From Candidimonas sp. (GTDB taxonomy: Bacteria; Pseudomonadota; Gammaproteobacteria; Burkholderiales; Burkholderiaceae_B), in contig SCQX01000095.1 of NCBI GenBank assembly GCA_004298545.1, positions 1 through 34,259 on the forward strand: a stretch of 34,259 nucleotides of DNA. Direction: 5' to 3'. Of this stretch, positions 18,797-29,484 are shown in pieces. The position numbers and the translations under genes were made by a program. Within the stretch, counting starts at the first letter, position 1; every line of letters begins with the position of its first letter. The notes under the pieces are model-generated. The model was not told the DNA's origin, did not search any database, and saw nothing but the letters and a program-made list of their open reading frames with translations.

Positions 18797-19881
18797 ACCC
18801 GCACTGGAGTCCGCACGTTGCCGGTCTGACGCCGTACACACCGGGGGAACAGCCCCGCGGGGGCATTGTCGCGGATCTGCTCAAACTCAATACCAATGAG
18901 AACCCGTATGCGCCGTCGCCGCGCGTTCTGGAGGCTGTCCGCGCCTGCGCGACAGATGCGCTGCGGCTGTATCCCGATTATTCGTCCCTGGCCTTGCGTG
19001 AGGCCATCGCGGCCCTGCACGGCATCGGAGCGGACCAGGTGTTCCTAGGCAACGGCTCCGACGAGGTTCTGGCCCACGTATTCAATGCCTTGTTCAGGAA
19101 ACCCGGCCACCCGCTGGTCATGCCGGACATCACGTACAGTTTCTATCGCACCTACTGCGCGTTGTACGGCATCGATGTCGAATTCGCCGCGCTCGCGAAC
19201 GATTTCTCGATCACGGTCGAAGACTACACCCGTCCACGCGCGGTCATCCCGGCGGGAATCATTTTTGCGAATCCCAATGCGCCTACCGGCATGGCGCTCG
19301 CGGTTGGCGACATCGAGCGCATTCTCGTCGCGAATCGCGACTGCCCGGTCGTCATCGATGAAGCGTATGTCGACTTCGGCGCCGAATCGGTGGTTCCGCT
19401 GCTGGCGAGGCACGCCAATCTGGTCGTGGTGCAAACCTTGTCCAAATCGCGTGCGCTCGCCGGGCTGCGCGTGGGTTTCGCGCTTGCCGGCACAGCCATC
19501 GTCGAGGGCCTGATCCGGGTCAAGGACAGTTTCAATTCGTACCCGCTGGATCGCGTGGCTCAGGCCGGCGCCCTCGCCGCCATTCAGGACGTCGCGTATT
19601 TCGATGCCACGCGGAAAAAAATCATGGCGGCGCGCGACGGCCTTACGCGTGATCTGGCCAGCCTGGGGTTCGAGGTTCTTCCCTCATGCGCCAATTTCGT
19701 GTTTGCGCGGCATCCCGGCCGGCCGGCCGGAGAACTCAGCCGGGCGTTGCGTAACGAGCATATTCTCGTTCGCCATTTCAGGCTTCCCAGAATTGAGGAA
19801 TTCTTGCGCATCACGGTGGGAACTCCCGATGATTGCCGACGTCTATGTAGAGTCTTGAGCGGTGTTCTGGGGAAGTCTTGA
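18793..19881 (+). CDS. hisC: Histidinol-phosphate aminotransferase
   Basis: PLP-dependent class I/II aminotransferase converting imidazole-acetol phosphate to histidinol phosphate, 362 residues. Visible family features are [13 protein letters not shown] at the N-terminus, [20 protein letters not shown], and the PLP-binding lysine K218 in [15 protein letters not shown], with [13 protein letters not shown] at the C-terminus. The start is GTG at 18793, overlapping the der stop (GTGA), so translation is probably coupled to der. A second hisC copy in a his operon is possible but lies outside this window. Confidence 0.95.
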   Translation: MNPHWSPHVAGLTPYTPGEQPRGGIVADLLKLNTNENPYAPSPRVLEAVRACATDALRLYPDYSSLALREAIAALHGIGADQVFLGNGSDEVLAHVFNALFRKPGHPLVMPDITYSFYRTYCALYGIDVEFAALANDFSITVEDYTRPRAVIPAGIIFANPNAPTGMALAVGDIERILVANRDCPVVIDEAYVDFGAESVVPLLARHANLVVVQTLSKSRALAGLRVGFALAGTAIVEGLIRVKDSFNSYPLDRVAQAGALAAIQDVAYFDATRKKIMAARDGLTRDLASLGFEVLPSCANFVFARHPGRPAGELSRALRNEHILVRHFRLPRIEEFLRITVGTPDDCRRLCRVLSGVLGKS

Positions 19882-19906
19882 TGGCTTGCCAACCACATAA
19901 ACGTCG

Positions 19907-19936
19907 TTGGCGCATTGAGGGAAAACCCTGTAAAGT
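19907..19936 (+). promoter_or_regulatory. Putative hfq promoter
   Basis: TTGGCG at 19907-19912 and TAAAGT at 19931-19936 are 18 bp apart, a plausible sigma-70 pair in an AT-rich stretch between hisC and hfq. GGAG at 19975-19978 then gives the hfq ribosome site, 8 nt before its ATG. Confidence 0.45.
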
Positions 19937-19986
19937 ACCACTTCGGCAAGTCATTTATTAAAAAACAACACAATGGAGCCTAGCCA

Positions 19987-20223
19987 ATGAGCAATAAAGG
20001 GCAAACACTACAAGATCCGTTTTTGAATGCGCTGCGCAAGGATCACGTGCCCGTCTCGATATATTTGGTGAATGGGATCAAATTGCAGGGCCAGGTTGAG
20101 TCTTTCGACCAGTACGTTGTCTTGTTGCGTAATACGGTTACGCAAATGGTTTACAAGCACGCGATTTCAACCGTGGTTCCCGCCCGTCCGGTCAATTTCC
20201 AGGCGGACGAACCGGGCGAGTGA
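19987..20223 (+). CDS. hfq: RNA chaperone Hfq
   Basis: Sm-like hexameric protein that pairs small RNAs with mRNAs, 78 residues. Sm1 is visible as [25 protein letters not shown] and Sm2 as [10 protein letters not shown], with the N-terminal sRNA-binding QDPFLN. The C-terminal tail is short (about 12 residues, acidic end DEPGE), as is usual in betaproteobacteria. It is followed by hflX, the common hfq-hflX-hflK-hflC order. Confidence 0.98.
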   Translation: MSNKGQTLQDPFLNALRKDHVPVSIYLVNGIKLQGQVESFDQYVVLLRNTVTQMVYKHAISTVVPARPVNFQADEPGE

Positions 20224-20249
20224 CTACGCGCCGCCCCAGGTCGGTGTTG

Positions 20250-20284
20250 CCCGCCGCGTGTGTCTCACCGGCGGGTAATTTATT
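20250..20284 (+). terminator. Possible hfq terminator
   Basis: CCCGCCG at 20250-20256 and CGGCGGG at 20269-20275 form a 7-bp GC stem with a 12-nt loop, followed by an A/T tract (TAATTTATT) that is a weak substitute for a T-run. It may reduce read-through from hfq into hflX rather than fully stop it. Confidence 0.4.
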
Positions 20285-20338
20285 CTGGCGCGCTGGTTCG
20301 GATGCGCTTGTGCGCCAGTACGCCGGGAGCTACGCGGC

Positions 20339-21448
20339 GTGAAGGTCCTCATAGTCAGTGTCGATCTGGGCGATCCGGATTTCGCTGCTCATTCCGATGA
20401 ATTTGCCATGCTGGCGCGCGGCACGGGAGCGGAAATAAGCGCCCGTCTGCTGGTGCGCCGCGCGCATCCCGACGCCACGTATTTCATCGGCTCCGGGAAA
20501 CTGCTGGAGGCGATCGAGCTGGCCGACGCGGCCGGAGTCGATGCGGTGCTCTTCGACCGGCCGTTGTCGCCGGCGCAGCAGCGCAATCTGGAGCGTCGGC
20601 TCGAACGACCCGTGATCGACCGCGTCGGCGTGATTCTCGACATTTTCGCACTGCGCGCCAAGAGCCGGGAGGGCAAGCTGCAGGTGGAACTCGCCCGCCT
20701 GCAATACTTGTCGACGCGCTTGACGCGCCTATGGAGCCACCTCGAGCGCCAGCGTGGCGGCATTGGCGCGCGCAGCGGCCCTGGCGAAGCGCAGCTGGAA
20801 ATGGATCGGCGCATCATCGGCGACAAGGTGCGCGGCCTGCGCGGCCAGCTCGACCGCGTACAGCGTCAGCGTGTCACGCAGCGGCGGGCCCGCGCGCGCG
20901 GCAAGACCCTCTCGGTGTCGCTGGTGGGCTACACCAACGCGGGGAAATCGACCTTGTTCAATGCGTTGACGAGGGCCGGCGCGTACACGGCTGATCAGTT
21001 GTTCGCAACGCTGGATACCACGACCCGGCGCTTGTGGATCGACGGTGCCGGGACGGTGGTGGTGTCGGATACGGTGGGGTTCATTCGCGACCTGCCGCCC
21101 ACCCTGATCGCGGCATTCCGCGCCACACTGGAAGAGACCATACACGCCGATCTTCTGCTGCATGTCGTCGACGCGGCCAGCGCGCAGCGCGATGAGCAGA
21201 TTGCGGCGGTGGAGCAGGTGTTGGGCGACATTGGCGCGGGTGAAACGCGCTGTATTCAGGTTTACAACAAGATCGATTTGATGGGGTATGCGCCGCGGGT
21301 CGAGCGGGACGAACATGGTACCATTGTGCGAGTTTTTGTAAGCGCCCTGGAACGCGGCGGCCTGGACGGCTTGCGCGGGGCGATCATCGAGTCAGGCCGA
21401 ACCGCTGGAAATAATGCGCCCACTATCGAACATACTGAATTTGAATGA
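20339..21448 (+). CDS. hflX: Ribosome-splitting GTPase HflX
   Basis: GTPase that binds the 50S subunit and rescues or splits stalled ribosomes, 369 residues. The N-terminal HflX domain contains ATYFIGSGKLLE and the ERQRGGIGARSGPGEAQLEMDRR segment. The G domain has the P-loop GYTNAGKS at residues 197-204, SDTVGFIRDLP (G3) and NKIDL (G4). The start is GTG at 20339, preceded by GGAG at about 20326-20329. The 3' end overlaps hflK by 35 nt. Confidence 0.96.
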   Translation: MKVLIVSVDLGDPDFAAHSDEFAMLARGTGAEISARLLVRRAHPDATYFIGSGKLLEAIELADAAGVDAVLFDRPLSPAQQRNLERRLERPVIDRVGVILDIFALRAKSREGKLQVELARLQYLSTRLTRLWSHLERQRGGIGARSGPGEAQLEMDRRIIGDKVRGLRGQLDRVQRQRVTQRRARARGKTLSVSLVGYTNAGKSTLFNALTRAGAYTADQLFATLDTTTRRLWIDGAGTVVVSDTVGFIRDLPPTLIAAFRATLEETIHADLLLHVVDAASAQRDEQIAAVEQVLGDIGAGETRCIQVYNKIDLMGYAPRVERDEHGTIVRVFVSALERGGLDGLRGAIIESGRTAGNNAPTIEHTEFE

Positions 21449-22757
21449 CCCCGGCTGGGGGCGTGGCGATGGCAACGGCGGGGGCTCGGAGCCGCCCAAA
21501 CGGCCGTCCAAGGGTGGTGGCGGCCCCCCCGATCTCGAGGAAGTGTGGCGCGACTTCAACAACCGCCTGAAGGGCTTGTTCGGGCGCAAGCTGCGGCGCG
21601 GTGGAAATTTCGGCGGCAATGGGAGCGGCGGAGGTGGGAAACCATTCACGCTTCCCAAAGGGTCGCCCAAGCTCGTGGCTTTTGCCATACTCGTGCTCAT
21701 CGTCTTATGGTTCGCAAGCGGCTTCCTGATCGTTCAAGAAGGCCAGGTGGCCGTGGTCACCCGTTTCGGCAAGTACACCAAAACGCTGCCTCCAGGGCTG
21801 CAATGGCGCCTGCCGTATCCCATTGAAGATTCCCAGATGGTCGACATCTCGCGGCTGCGCACGTTCGAGATCGGCTTTCGCGGCGGCGCGACCAATAAGG
21901 TGTTGCCGGAGGCGCTGATGCTGACCAACGACGAGAATATCGTCGACGTTCAGTTCGTGGTGCAGTATCGCCTCAAATCGAACGGCGCACCCGATTACCT
22001 GTTCCGCACCAGTCATCCGAACGAAGCGGTGCGCCAGGCGGCGGAGACGGCCATGCGCGAAGAAGTCGGGAAGAAACCCATGGACTATATTCTGTATTCC
22101 GGGCGGGCCGAAGTGGCCATTGCCGTGCAGAAGCGCATACAGAGCCTGCTGGACGAATACCAGACCGGCATTGAAGTCAGCACCGTTGCCATTCAGAACG
22201 TGCAGCCGCCGGAACAGGTGCAGGCGGCGTTCGACGACGCGGTCAAGGCCGGCCAGGACCGCGAGCGCCAGGTCAATGAAGGCATAGCCTACGCGCGCAA
22301 GGTCATCCCCGAGGCGCAGGGCGAGGCGGCGCGCATGATACAGCAGGCGCAAGGCTACAAGGCGAAGGTCATCGGCGATGCCAAGGGCAACACCGCGCGT
22401 TTCCTGAGCGTGGAGGCCGAATATGCCAAGGCGCCCGAAATAACGCGTGAACGGCTCTATCTATCGACCATGCAGGAAATCCTCGAGAACACCAGCAAAG
22501 TCGTGATCGATTCGAACGCGTCCGGCAACCTGCTCTATCTGCCGCTCGATCGGCTCATGAAGCAGGCCGCCAGCGAAGCGGCCGCGAAGTCCGATACGGA
22601 AGCCGATGCCGCGGCCGCCTCTGCGGCGGGCGCGTCGGCGACGTCCACGAAATCGTCGCCCAAATCGTCGTCCGACACGGCGCGCCATAGCTCGTCGCTA
22701 CCCAGCGTACCCGGCTCCTTGCGAGATACGCTGTCGCTCGACCGGTTTTCACGCTGA
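21414..22757 (+). CDS. hflK: FtsH protease modulator HflK
   Basis: SPFH/prohibitin-domain inner-membrane protein that forms the HflKC cage around FtsH and controls membrane-protein turnover, 447 residues. The N-terminal tail is glycine- and proline-rich (LNLNDPGWGRG, a conserved HflK start). The membrane helix is at about residues 86-107, the SPFH domain from about 108 (VQEGQVAVVTRFGKYTKTLPPG), then a coiled coil (RERQVNEGIAYARKVIPEAQGEAARM). The last 60 residues are low-complexity Ala/Ser. The ATG at 21414 lies inside hflX; the conserved N-terminal motif right after it supports this overlapping start. Confidence 0.96.
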   Translation: MRPLSNILNLNDPGWGRGDGNGGGSEPPKRPSKGGGGPPDLEEVWRDFNNRLKGLFGRKLRRGGNFGGNGSGGGGKPFTLPKGSPKLVAFAILVLIVLWFASGFLIVQEGQVAVVTRFGKYTKTLPPGLQWRLPYPIEDSQMVDISRLRTFEIGFRGGATNKVLPEALMLTNDENIVDVQFVVQYRLKSNGAPDYLFRTSHPNEAVRQAAETAMREEVGKKPMDYILYSGRAEVAIAVQKRIQSLLDEYQTGIEVSTVAIQNVQPPEQVQAAFDDAVKAGQDRERQVNEGIAYARKVIPEAQGEAARMIQQAQGYKAKVIGDAKGNTARFLSVEAEYAKAPEITRERLYLSTMQEILENTSKVVIDSNASGNLLYLPLDRLMKQAASEAAAKSDTEADAAAASAAGASATSTKSSPKSSSDTARHSSSLPSVPGSLRDTLSLDRFSR

Positions 22758-22760
22758 TGA

Positions 22761-22766
22761 GAGGGG
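22761..22766 (+). promoter_or_regulatory. Ribosome binding site deciding the hflC start
   Basis: GAGGGG ends 5 nt before the ATG at 22772. This favours 22772 over the in-frame ATG at 22757, which overlaps the hflK stop and would place this purine run inside the coding region. Confidence 0.55.
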
Positions 22767-22771
22767 CATTC

Positions 22772-23653
22772 ATGCAACGTCTTTTTCCCGCCCTGATCGG
22801 ACTGATCATCGTCGTAGCGGTGTTGTCTTCGTGCGTTTTTACGGTTGGCGAACGTGACGATGCGCTGGTGTTTTCACTGGGTGAGGTCCGCCGCACCGTC
22901 ACGGAGCCAGGCCTGTATTTCAAGTGGCCGCCGCCATTCGAGAACGTGGTGTTCCTCGACCGGCGCCTCCAGACCATCGAGACCAGCCAGCCAGAACGCA
23001 TCCAGACTTCCGAGAAAAAGAATCTGTTGATCGATTCTTTCGTGAAATGGCGCATTTCCGATCCGCGCTTGTTTTACGTCACTTTTGGCGCCAACACGCG
23101 GGCGGCGCAAGAGCGCCTGCAAGCGCAAATCCGTGACGCGCTCAACGCGTCGGTGAACGTGCGCACAGTGAAGGACGTCATCGCCAATCAGCGCGACGTC
23201 ATCATGAAAGAGGTTCTTGCCGCGGTACAGACACGCGCCAAACCGCTTGGGGTCGATGTGGTCGACGTCCGTCTGCGCCGCATCGAATTCGCGCCCGAGA
23301 TTTCCGATTCCGTCTTCCGGCGCATGGAAGCCGAACGCAAGCAAGAGGCCAATCGCCTGCGCGCCACGGGTGCGGCCGACAGCGAAAAGATTCGCGCCGA
23401 GGCCGATCGACAGCGCCAGGAAATTCTCGCCAAGGCCTACACCACGGCGCAAACGGTCAAGGGCGAGGGTGACGGCGAAGCGACGGCCATTTACGCGAAG
23501 GCCTATTCCGCCGATCCGAAGTTCTACAGTTTCTACAAGAGCCTTCAGGCGTACCGCGGCGCGTTCTCCAAGCCGACCGACCTGCTGGTGCTGAGTCCCA
23601 AATCTGAATTCTTCAAATTCTGGAATTCCTCCACGGGTGGTGTCCTGAAATAA
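22772..23653 (+). CDS. hflC: FtsH protease modulator HflC
   Basis: Partner of HflK in the membrane-anchored HflKC complex, 293 residues from the start at 22772 (MQRLFPALIGLIIVVAVL); the alternative ATG at 22757 adds five residues. The N-terminal membrane helix is at residues 4-22, followed by an SPFH domain (GERDDALVFSLGEV, EPGLYFKWPPPFENVV) and a charged coiled coil (ERKQEANRLRATGAADSEKIRAEADRQRQE). The C-terminus ends in FFKFWNSSTGG. A DUF2065-family gene commonly follows hflC in relatives; here the next 217 nt look non-coding and structured. Confidence 0.96.
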   Translation: MQRLFPALIGLIIVVAVLSSCVFTVGERDDALVFSLGEVRRTVTEPGLYFKWPPPFENVVFLDRRLQTIETSQPERIQTSEKKNLLIDSFVKWRISDPRLFYVTFGANTRAAQERLQAQIRDALNASVNVRTVKDVIANQRDVIMKEVLAAVQTRAKPLGVDVVDVRLRRIEFAPEISDSVFRRMEAERKQEANRLRATGAADSEKIRAEADRQRQEILAKAYTTAQTVKGEGDGEATAIYAKAYSADPKFYSFYKSLQAYRGAFSKPTDLLVLSPKSEFFKFWNSSTGGVLK

Positions 23654-23659
23654 ATAGGC

Positions 23660-23665
23660 TATACT
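23660..23665 (+). promoter_or_regulatory. Candidate -10 box upstream of the structured hisZ leader
   Basis: TATACT, 7 nt after the hflC stop, sits in an AT-rich run (23652-23680) unlike its surroundings. No clear -35 is visible at 16-18 bp. If used, RNA would begin near 23672, just before the long helix described in the next entry. Confidence 0.35.
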
Positions 23666-23671
23666 ATTTTG

Positions 23672-23818
23672 TAAGTTTTTAGACGGGTCGTGCGCTGGCG
23701 GCGCCTGGTGAATGGCAGGTACGCCAAACGCGCAGCATCTATCGTCGCGCCTCGATGGCGCACGGCGCTGTCTTCGCAAGCGGCTTGGCGAGCTTACCTC
23801 GCAGGTCGCTTTTTGTTT
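23672..23818 (+). ncRNA. Candidate structured leader RNA or small RNA between hflC and hisZ
   Basis: I do not recognise the family. By eye, 23681-23695 pairs with 23758-23773 to give a 15-bp helix with one bulged base and a few G-U pairs. It encloses a hairpin at 23696-23726 (TGGCG/CGCCA, then a second 5-bp segment and an 8-nt loop) and a weaker GCGC/GCGC hairpin at 23730-23750, giving a three-way junction. An intrinsic terminator follows at once. CGCCAA at 23722-23727 is also complementary to TTGGCG at 23785-23790 in the terminator's 5' arm, so the hairpin and terminator could be mutually exclusive. Either a cis attenuator of hisZ-purA or a free-standing small RNA of about 145 nt would fit. 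A 72-residue frame also crosses this region but resembles nothing I know. Confidence 0.45.
23779..23818 (+). terminator. Strong intrinsic terminator upstream of hisZ
   Basis: The stem pairs 23779-23786 with 23803-23810 (8 bp, including two wobbles). After one bulged G, GCGAG (23788-23792) pairs with CTCGC (23798-23802) around a CTTAC loop. TTTTTGTTT follows directly. It is the best terminator shape in the window and lies 53 nt before the hisZ start, ending either hflC transcripts or a short leader RNA. Confidence 0.75.
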
Positions 23819-23870
23819 GGTTCATTCCGTTTGATTCATTCAACTGTTCGCGGGGCTCTTTCGAACCACC

Positions 23871-26409
<2,539 letters not shown>

Positions 26410-26502
26410 CGGCTCGCTTATGGCCCCTCCGATCAAGTTCTCGCGGCCGCCGCGTGAACCCATGCGACGGGGCGCGTCATCGCCGGCCGCGGGGCGCGAC
26501 GC

Positions 26503-27045
26503 ATGACGCTCCCCGCCAGTACCGACCGCGATCTGTGGGTCAGCTGGGATGCCTATCGCAGCCTGATCGAGCGATTGGCATTGAAAATTCACGAGTCCGG
26601 ATGGCGGTTCGACAAGATTCTCTGCATTGCGCGGGGTGGCATGCGCGTCGGCGATGTGTTGTCCCGCATCTATGAAGTGCCACTCGGCATCCTTGCCACC
26701 AGCAGCTACCGCGAAGCGGCCGGCACCGTGCGGGGCGAGTTGGATATCGCGCGGTTCATCACGATTACCCGCGGCGCGTTGGAAGGGCGGGTGCTGCTCG
26801 TCGATGACATGGTGGATACGGGGCTGACGTTCAAGCGCGTGAACCAACACCTGGCGGAACAATTTCCGGCGGTGTCCGAAATACGCAGCGCCGTGTTGTG
26901 GCTGAAGGCGCGCGCCAGAGTCAACCCCGACTATTTCGTCGAAAGGCTTCCCACCAACCCCTGGATCCATCAGCCATTCGAAAACTACGACACGATTCGG
27001 CCGCACCAGCTCAAGGCGTGGATGAGCAAGGGAATCCAGGCCTGA
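26503..27045 (+). CDS. Purine-type phosphoribosyltransferase family protein
   Basis: Type I phosphoribosyltransferase, 180 residues. The PRPP-binding signature VLLVDDMVDTGLT is at residues 97-109, and the upstream CIARGGMRVGDVLS loop is also typical. The short C-terminus ends in PWIHQPFENYDTIRP, as seen in proteins annotated as hypoxanthine/xanthine-guanine phosphoribosyltransferase-like. Adjacent purA makes a purine-salvage role plausible, but the substrate cannot be assigned from sequence. The ATG at 26503 lies 93 nt after purA; the gap holds no gene that I can see. Confidence 0.88.
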   Translation: MTLPASTDRDLWVSWDAYRSLIERLALKIHESGWRFDKILCIARGGMRVGDVLSRIYEVPLGILATSSYREAAGTVRGELDIARFITITRGALEGRVLLVDDMVDTGLTFKRVNQHLAEQFPAVSEIRSAVLWLKARARVNPDYFVERLPTNPWIHQPFENYDTIRPHQLKAWMSKGIQA

Positions 27046-27063
27046 TATTGGACGGGCTGTTCG

Positions 27064-27072
27064 TGTTAGAAT
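27064..27072 (+). promoter_or_regulatory. rpsU-dnaG-rpoD operon promoter (extended -10)
   Basis: TGT followed by TAGAAT (27067-27072) is an extended -10 like the one before rpsP. No -35 match is found at normal spacing. The leader of about 75 nt is AT- and T-rich, with a small ATTGT/ACAAT hairpin at 27078-27092. Confidence 0.5.
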
Positions 27073-27152
27073 CGCCGATTGTCATTTACAATTGATTCAC
27101 CTATAGTCTTTTTATTTCCGCTTTTTTGGCCTGACAAGGCTTTGGATACTAC

Positions 27153-27365
27153 ATGCCCATTGTTCGTCTTAAGGAAAACGAGCCCTTTGAGGCCGCGCTT
27201 CGCCGCTTTAAACGCACCATCGAGAAAAACGGTCTGCTGACCGAGCTGCGCTCGCGCGAATTCTACGAAAAGCCAACGGCCGAGCGCAAGCGCAAGCATG
27301 CGGCTGCCGTGAAGCGGCATTACAAGCGCATCCGCAGCCAACAATTGCCGCCGCGTCTGTATTGA
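27153..27365 (+). CDS. rpsU: 30S ribosomal protein bS21
   Basis: Small basic ribosomal protein near the mRNA exit site, 70 residues, with [21 protein letters not shown] at the N-terminus and a lysine/arginine-rich helix to the end. It is the first gene of the macromolecular-synthesis operon (rpsU-dnaG-rpoD). The last codons overlap the dnaG start (TTGA at 27362-27365). A GatB/YqeY-domain gene, often found between rpsU and dnaG in relatives, is absent. Confidence 0.97.
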   Translation: MPIVRLKENEPFEAALRRFKRTIEKNGLLTELRSREFYEKPTAERKRKHAAAVKRHYKRIRSQQLPPRLY

Positions 27366-29263
27366 TCCCCGATGCCTTTGTTCAAGATTTACTCGCCCGG
27401 GTCGATATCAGTGATGTCGTCGGGCGTTATGTGCCGCTACGCAAGGCAGGGGCCAATCTGCTGGGCCTGTGCCCATTCCACAACGAGAAGACACCGTCGT
27501 TCACGGTAAGCCCCACCAAGCAGTTCTATCACTGCTTCGGGTGCGGTGCGCATGGCAGCGCCATCTCTTTCCTCATGGAGCACACGGGCGCCAGCTTCCC
27601 GGAAGCGGTGAAGGCGCTTGCCGCGACGGTTGGCATGGCCGTGCCGGAAGAATCGCGCAGCCCGCGACAGCAGGCCGCCGCGCGCGAACGCAAAGAACAA
27701 AAGTCCCACCATCGCCAGGTTCTGGAGCAGGCGCAGGCCTGTTTCGTGGGCAGGCTCAAGACGTCGCCATCGGCCATCGGCTATCTGAAGCGGCGCGGGA
27801 TTTCCGGCCAAACCGCCGCCCGCTTCGGACTGGGGTGGGCAGGTACCGACAGGCACGGGCTTGCAGAGGTTTTTCCGAATTACGAAGATCCGGTTCTGGT
27901 GGAGTCGGGGTTGGTCATCGAATCCGACGATGGCCGCCGCTACGATCGGTTTCGTGAGCGGATCATGTTTCCGATTCACGATGGGCGTGGTGGATTGATC
28001 GGTTTTGGCGGTCGCGTCCTTGACAAGAGCGAGCCCAAGTATTTGAACTCTCCCGAAACCACGCTGTTTTCCAAGGGGCAGGAGCTCTACGGGCTATGGG
28101 AAGCGCGCGCGGCGATTCGCGCAAACGGGCATGTGCTGGTGGTCGAGGGCTATATGGACGTGGTCAGTCTGGCGCACTCGGGGGTGGAAAATGCGGTTGC
28201 AACGCTGGGGACCGCAACCACCGCGATGCATGTTCAGAAGCTTCTGCGCACCAGCGACCACATCGTTTTCAGTTTCGACGGTGATCAGGCGGGGCGCCGG
28301 GCGGCATGGCGCGCGTTGCAGCAGTGTCTGCCACTGCTGCGTGACGATGTATCGGTGCGCTTTCTGTTCCTGCCGGCGGAACACGATCCTGATTCGTATG
28401 TGCGCGCGTACGGGCAGGAGGCATTCCGGGCAACCGTGAATGAGGCGGTGCCCTTGTCGCGGTTCCTGCTGGATGAATTGGCGTCGCGTCACGCCATGGG
28501 GGAGGCGGAAGGCCGCGCTGCTTGCGTTCATGAGGCAAAGCCGCTGCTGGCGCAGCTGCCGTCGGGGGCTTTGCGCCTGCAGATCGAGCGCGAATTCGCC
28601 CGCCAGGTGCGGTTCACGCCGGAAGAATTGTCGGCGATGCTGGCCGACGACGCCGTCGGGGGCAGCCCGCCCGCCATGCCGGCATCATTGGATGACGGGC
28701 GTACGCAGCGGCCTCGCGGCACGGTTGGCGGTGGCGAAGCGCCGGTGGGCGGCCCGACCGCGTCGGCCGATTCACCCGGGGAGCCGCCGTTCGTCCAGTA
28801 CGCGGGTCGTGCACGGCGGGTCGTCGCCACACGCAGGGTAACGCCCATGGCAAAGCGCCTGCTGCGCCTGCTGGCGGCGCACCCGGAACTGGCGGCGGCG
28901 CTGGGCGATCAACAGCTTGAAATCGTGTGCGGCAGCCCCCATCTGGTACTTGTGCGGGAGTTGATTGCGCTGATCAATGGCAGCGGCGCGCGCCATGTTG
29001 GTGCCTTGCTGCAGATCGTTGAGGCAGGCTCCGATCTGGCGACGGTGCTGTCGTCGCTGTCGGCAGAGCTTCTCGGGCAGGACGATTTGCCGGACCCCAA
29101 CGCCGAATGGCGGGATGCGCTCGCACGCATCGAACTCGACGCCGTCAAGGAAGAGCAGTCGCGTTTGGTGGAAACCGGCCTGAACGATGCCGACGCGCGC
29201 CAGCGCTACCGCGAATTGACACGCCGAATCGCCCTGCTGACGAGCGCGCTGCCGCGCAGTTGA
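27362..29263 (+). CDS. dnaG: DNA primase
   Basis: Synthesises RNA primers for replication, 633 residues. The start is TTG at 27362, overlapping the rpsU stop; it gives [20 protein letters not shown], which matches the family N-terminus exactly where expected. The CHC2 zinc-binding domain has C37, H40, C58 and C61. The Toprim catalytic residues are E262 (VEGYMDVV), D306 and D308 (FDGDQAG). A low-complexity linker (about residues 435-480) leads to the C-terminal DnaB-interaction domain. The TTG start plus overlap may keep primase at low level relative to bS21, as known for this operon in E. coli by other means. Confidence 0.97.
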   Translation: MIPDAFVQDLLARVDISDVVGRYVPLRKAGANLLGLCPFHNEKTPSFTVSPTKQFYHCFGCGAHGSAISFLMEHTGASFPEAVKALAATVGMAVPEESRSPRQQAAARERKEQKSHHRQVLEQAQACFVGRLKTSPSAIGYLKRRGISGQTAARFGLGWAGTDRHGLAEVFPNYEDPVLVESGLVIESDDGRRYDRFRERIMFPIHDGRGGLIGFGGRVLDKSEPKYLNSPETTLFSKGQELYGLWEARAAIRANGHVLVVEGYMDVVSLAHSGVENAVATLGTATTAMHVQKLLRTSDHIVFSFDGDQAGRRAAWRALQQCLPLLRDDVSVRFLFLPAEHDPDSYVRAYGQEAFRATVNEAVPLSRFLLDELASRHAMGEAEGRAACVHEAKPLLAQLPSGALRLQIEREFARQVRFTPEELSAMLADDAVGGSPPAMPASLDDGRTQRPRGTVGGGEAPVGGPTASADSPGEPPFVQYAGRARRVVATRRVTPMAKRLLRLLAAHPELAAALGDQQLEIVCGSPHLVLVRELIALINGSGARHVGALLQIVEAGSDLATVLSSLSAELLGQDDLPDPNAEWRDALARIELDAVKEEQSRLVETGLNDADARQRYRELTRRIALLTSALPRS

Positions 29264-29268
29264 TGTGG

Positions 29269-29306
29269 CGACCGGCGGGCTGGCTTGTCGGCCCGCCAGC
29301 CGGTCG
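29269..29306 (+). promoter_or_regulatory. Large inverted repeat after dnaG (possible mRNA processing site or attenuator)
   Basis: Arms 29269-29284 and 29291-29306 are 16 nt each and pair at 14 positions, including an unbroken outer 8 bp (CGACCGGC/GCCGGTCG); the loop is TTGTCG. No T-run follows, so it is not a classic terminator. Being only 5 nt after the dnaG stop, it could stabilise the 3' end of the message or mark a cleavage site between dnaG and rpoD. Confidence 0.55.
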
Positions 29307-29376
29307 TGGCGTGAAAAGCGCCGCGAGACGATGGTGGAAGTGCGTGGGTGCCGGGGTCGAAATGCTTCGCATGCGG

Positions 29377-29392
29377 TAAAATGAAACGTTTC
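29377..29392 (+). promoter_or_regulatory. Putative internal rpoD promoter with palindrome at the start site
   Basis: TAAAAT at 29377-29382 could serve as a -10 box; no good -35 is visible. The perfect 10-bp palindrome GAAACGTTTC (29383-29392) begins at the next base, covering the expected transcription start. Confidence 0.35.
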
Positions 29393-29424
29393 GGCTGATA
29401 CCGGCCTGTGATGAACGATTTGTT

Positions 29425-29470
29425 GCTCAAGGGCGCCCGCCGGTTATCGTACCGTCGGGTGCTCTTGAGC
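29425..29470 (+). promoter_or_regulatory. Long hairpin in the rpoD leader
   Basis: 29425-29439 pairs with 29456-29470 over 15 bp, including two G-U wobbles. After a 1x1 mismatch, CGG (29441-29443) pairs with CCG (29452-29454), closing an 8-nt loop (TTATCGTA). The stem ends 4 nt before the rpoD Shine-Dalgarno. The wobble pairs suggest it acts as RNA rather than as a DNA operator. Confidence 0.6.
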
Positions 29471-29474
29471 CTAT

Positions 29475-29479
29475 GGGAG
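29475..29479 (+). promoter_or_regulatory. Ribosome binding site deciding the rpoD start
   Basis: GGGAG lies 5 nt before the ATG at 29485. The upstream in-frame ATG at 29473 overlaps this site, so 29485 is the better start. Confidence 0.55.
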
Positions 29480-29484
29480 CAATT

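Noticed and set aside
23460-23653. Checked for a lipobox or secreted-protein reading of hflC (SSC near residue 20)
   Set aside because: The cysteine follows the membrane helix, but the SPFH fold and HflKC biology need a membrane anchor; the surrounding sequence is the normal HflC N-terminus.
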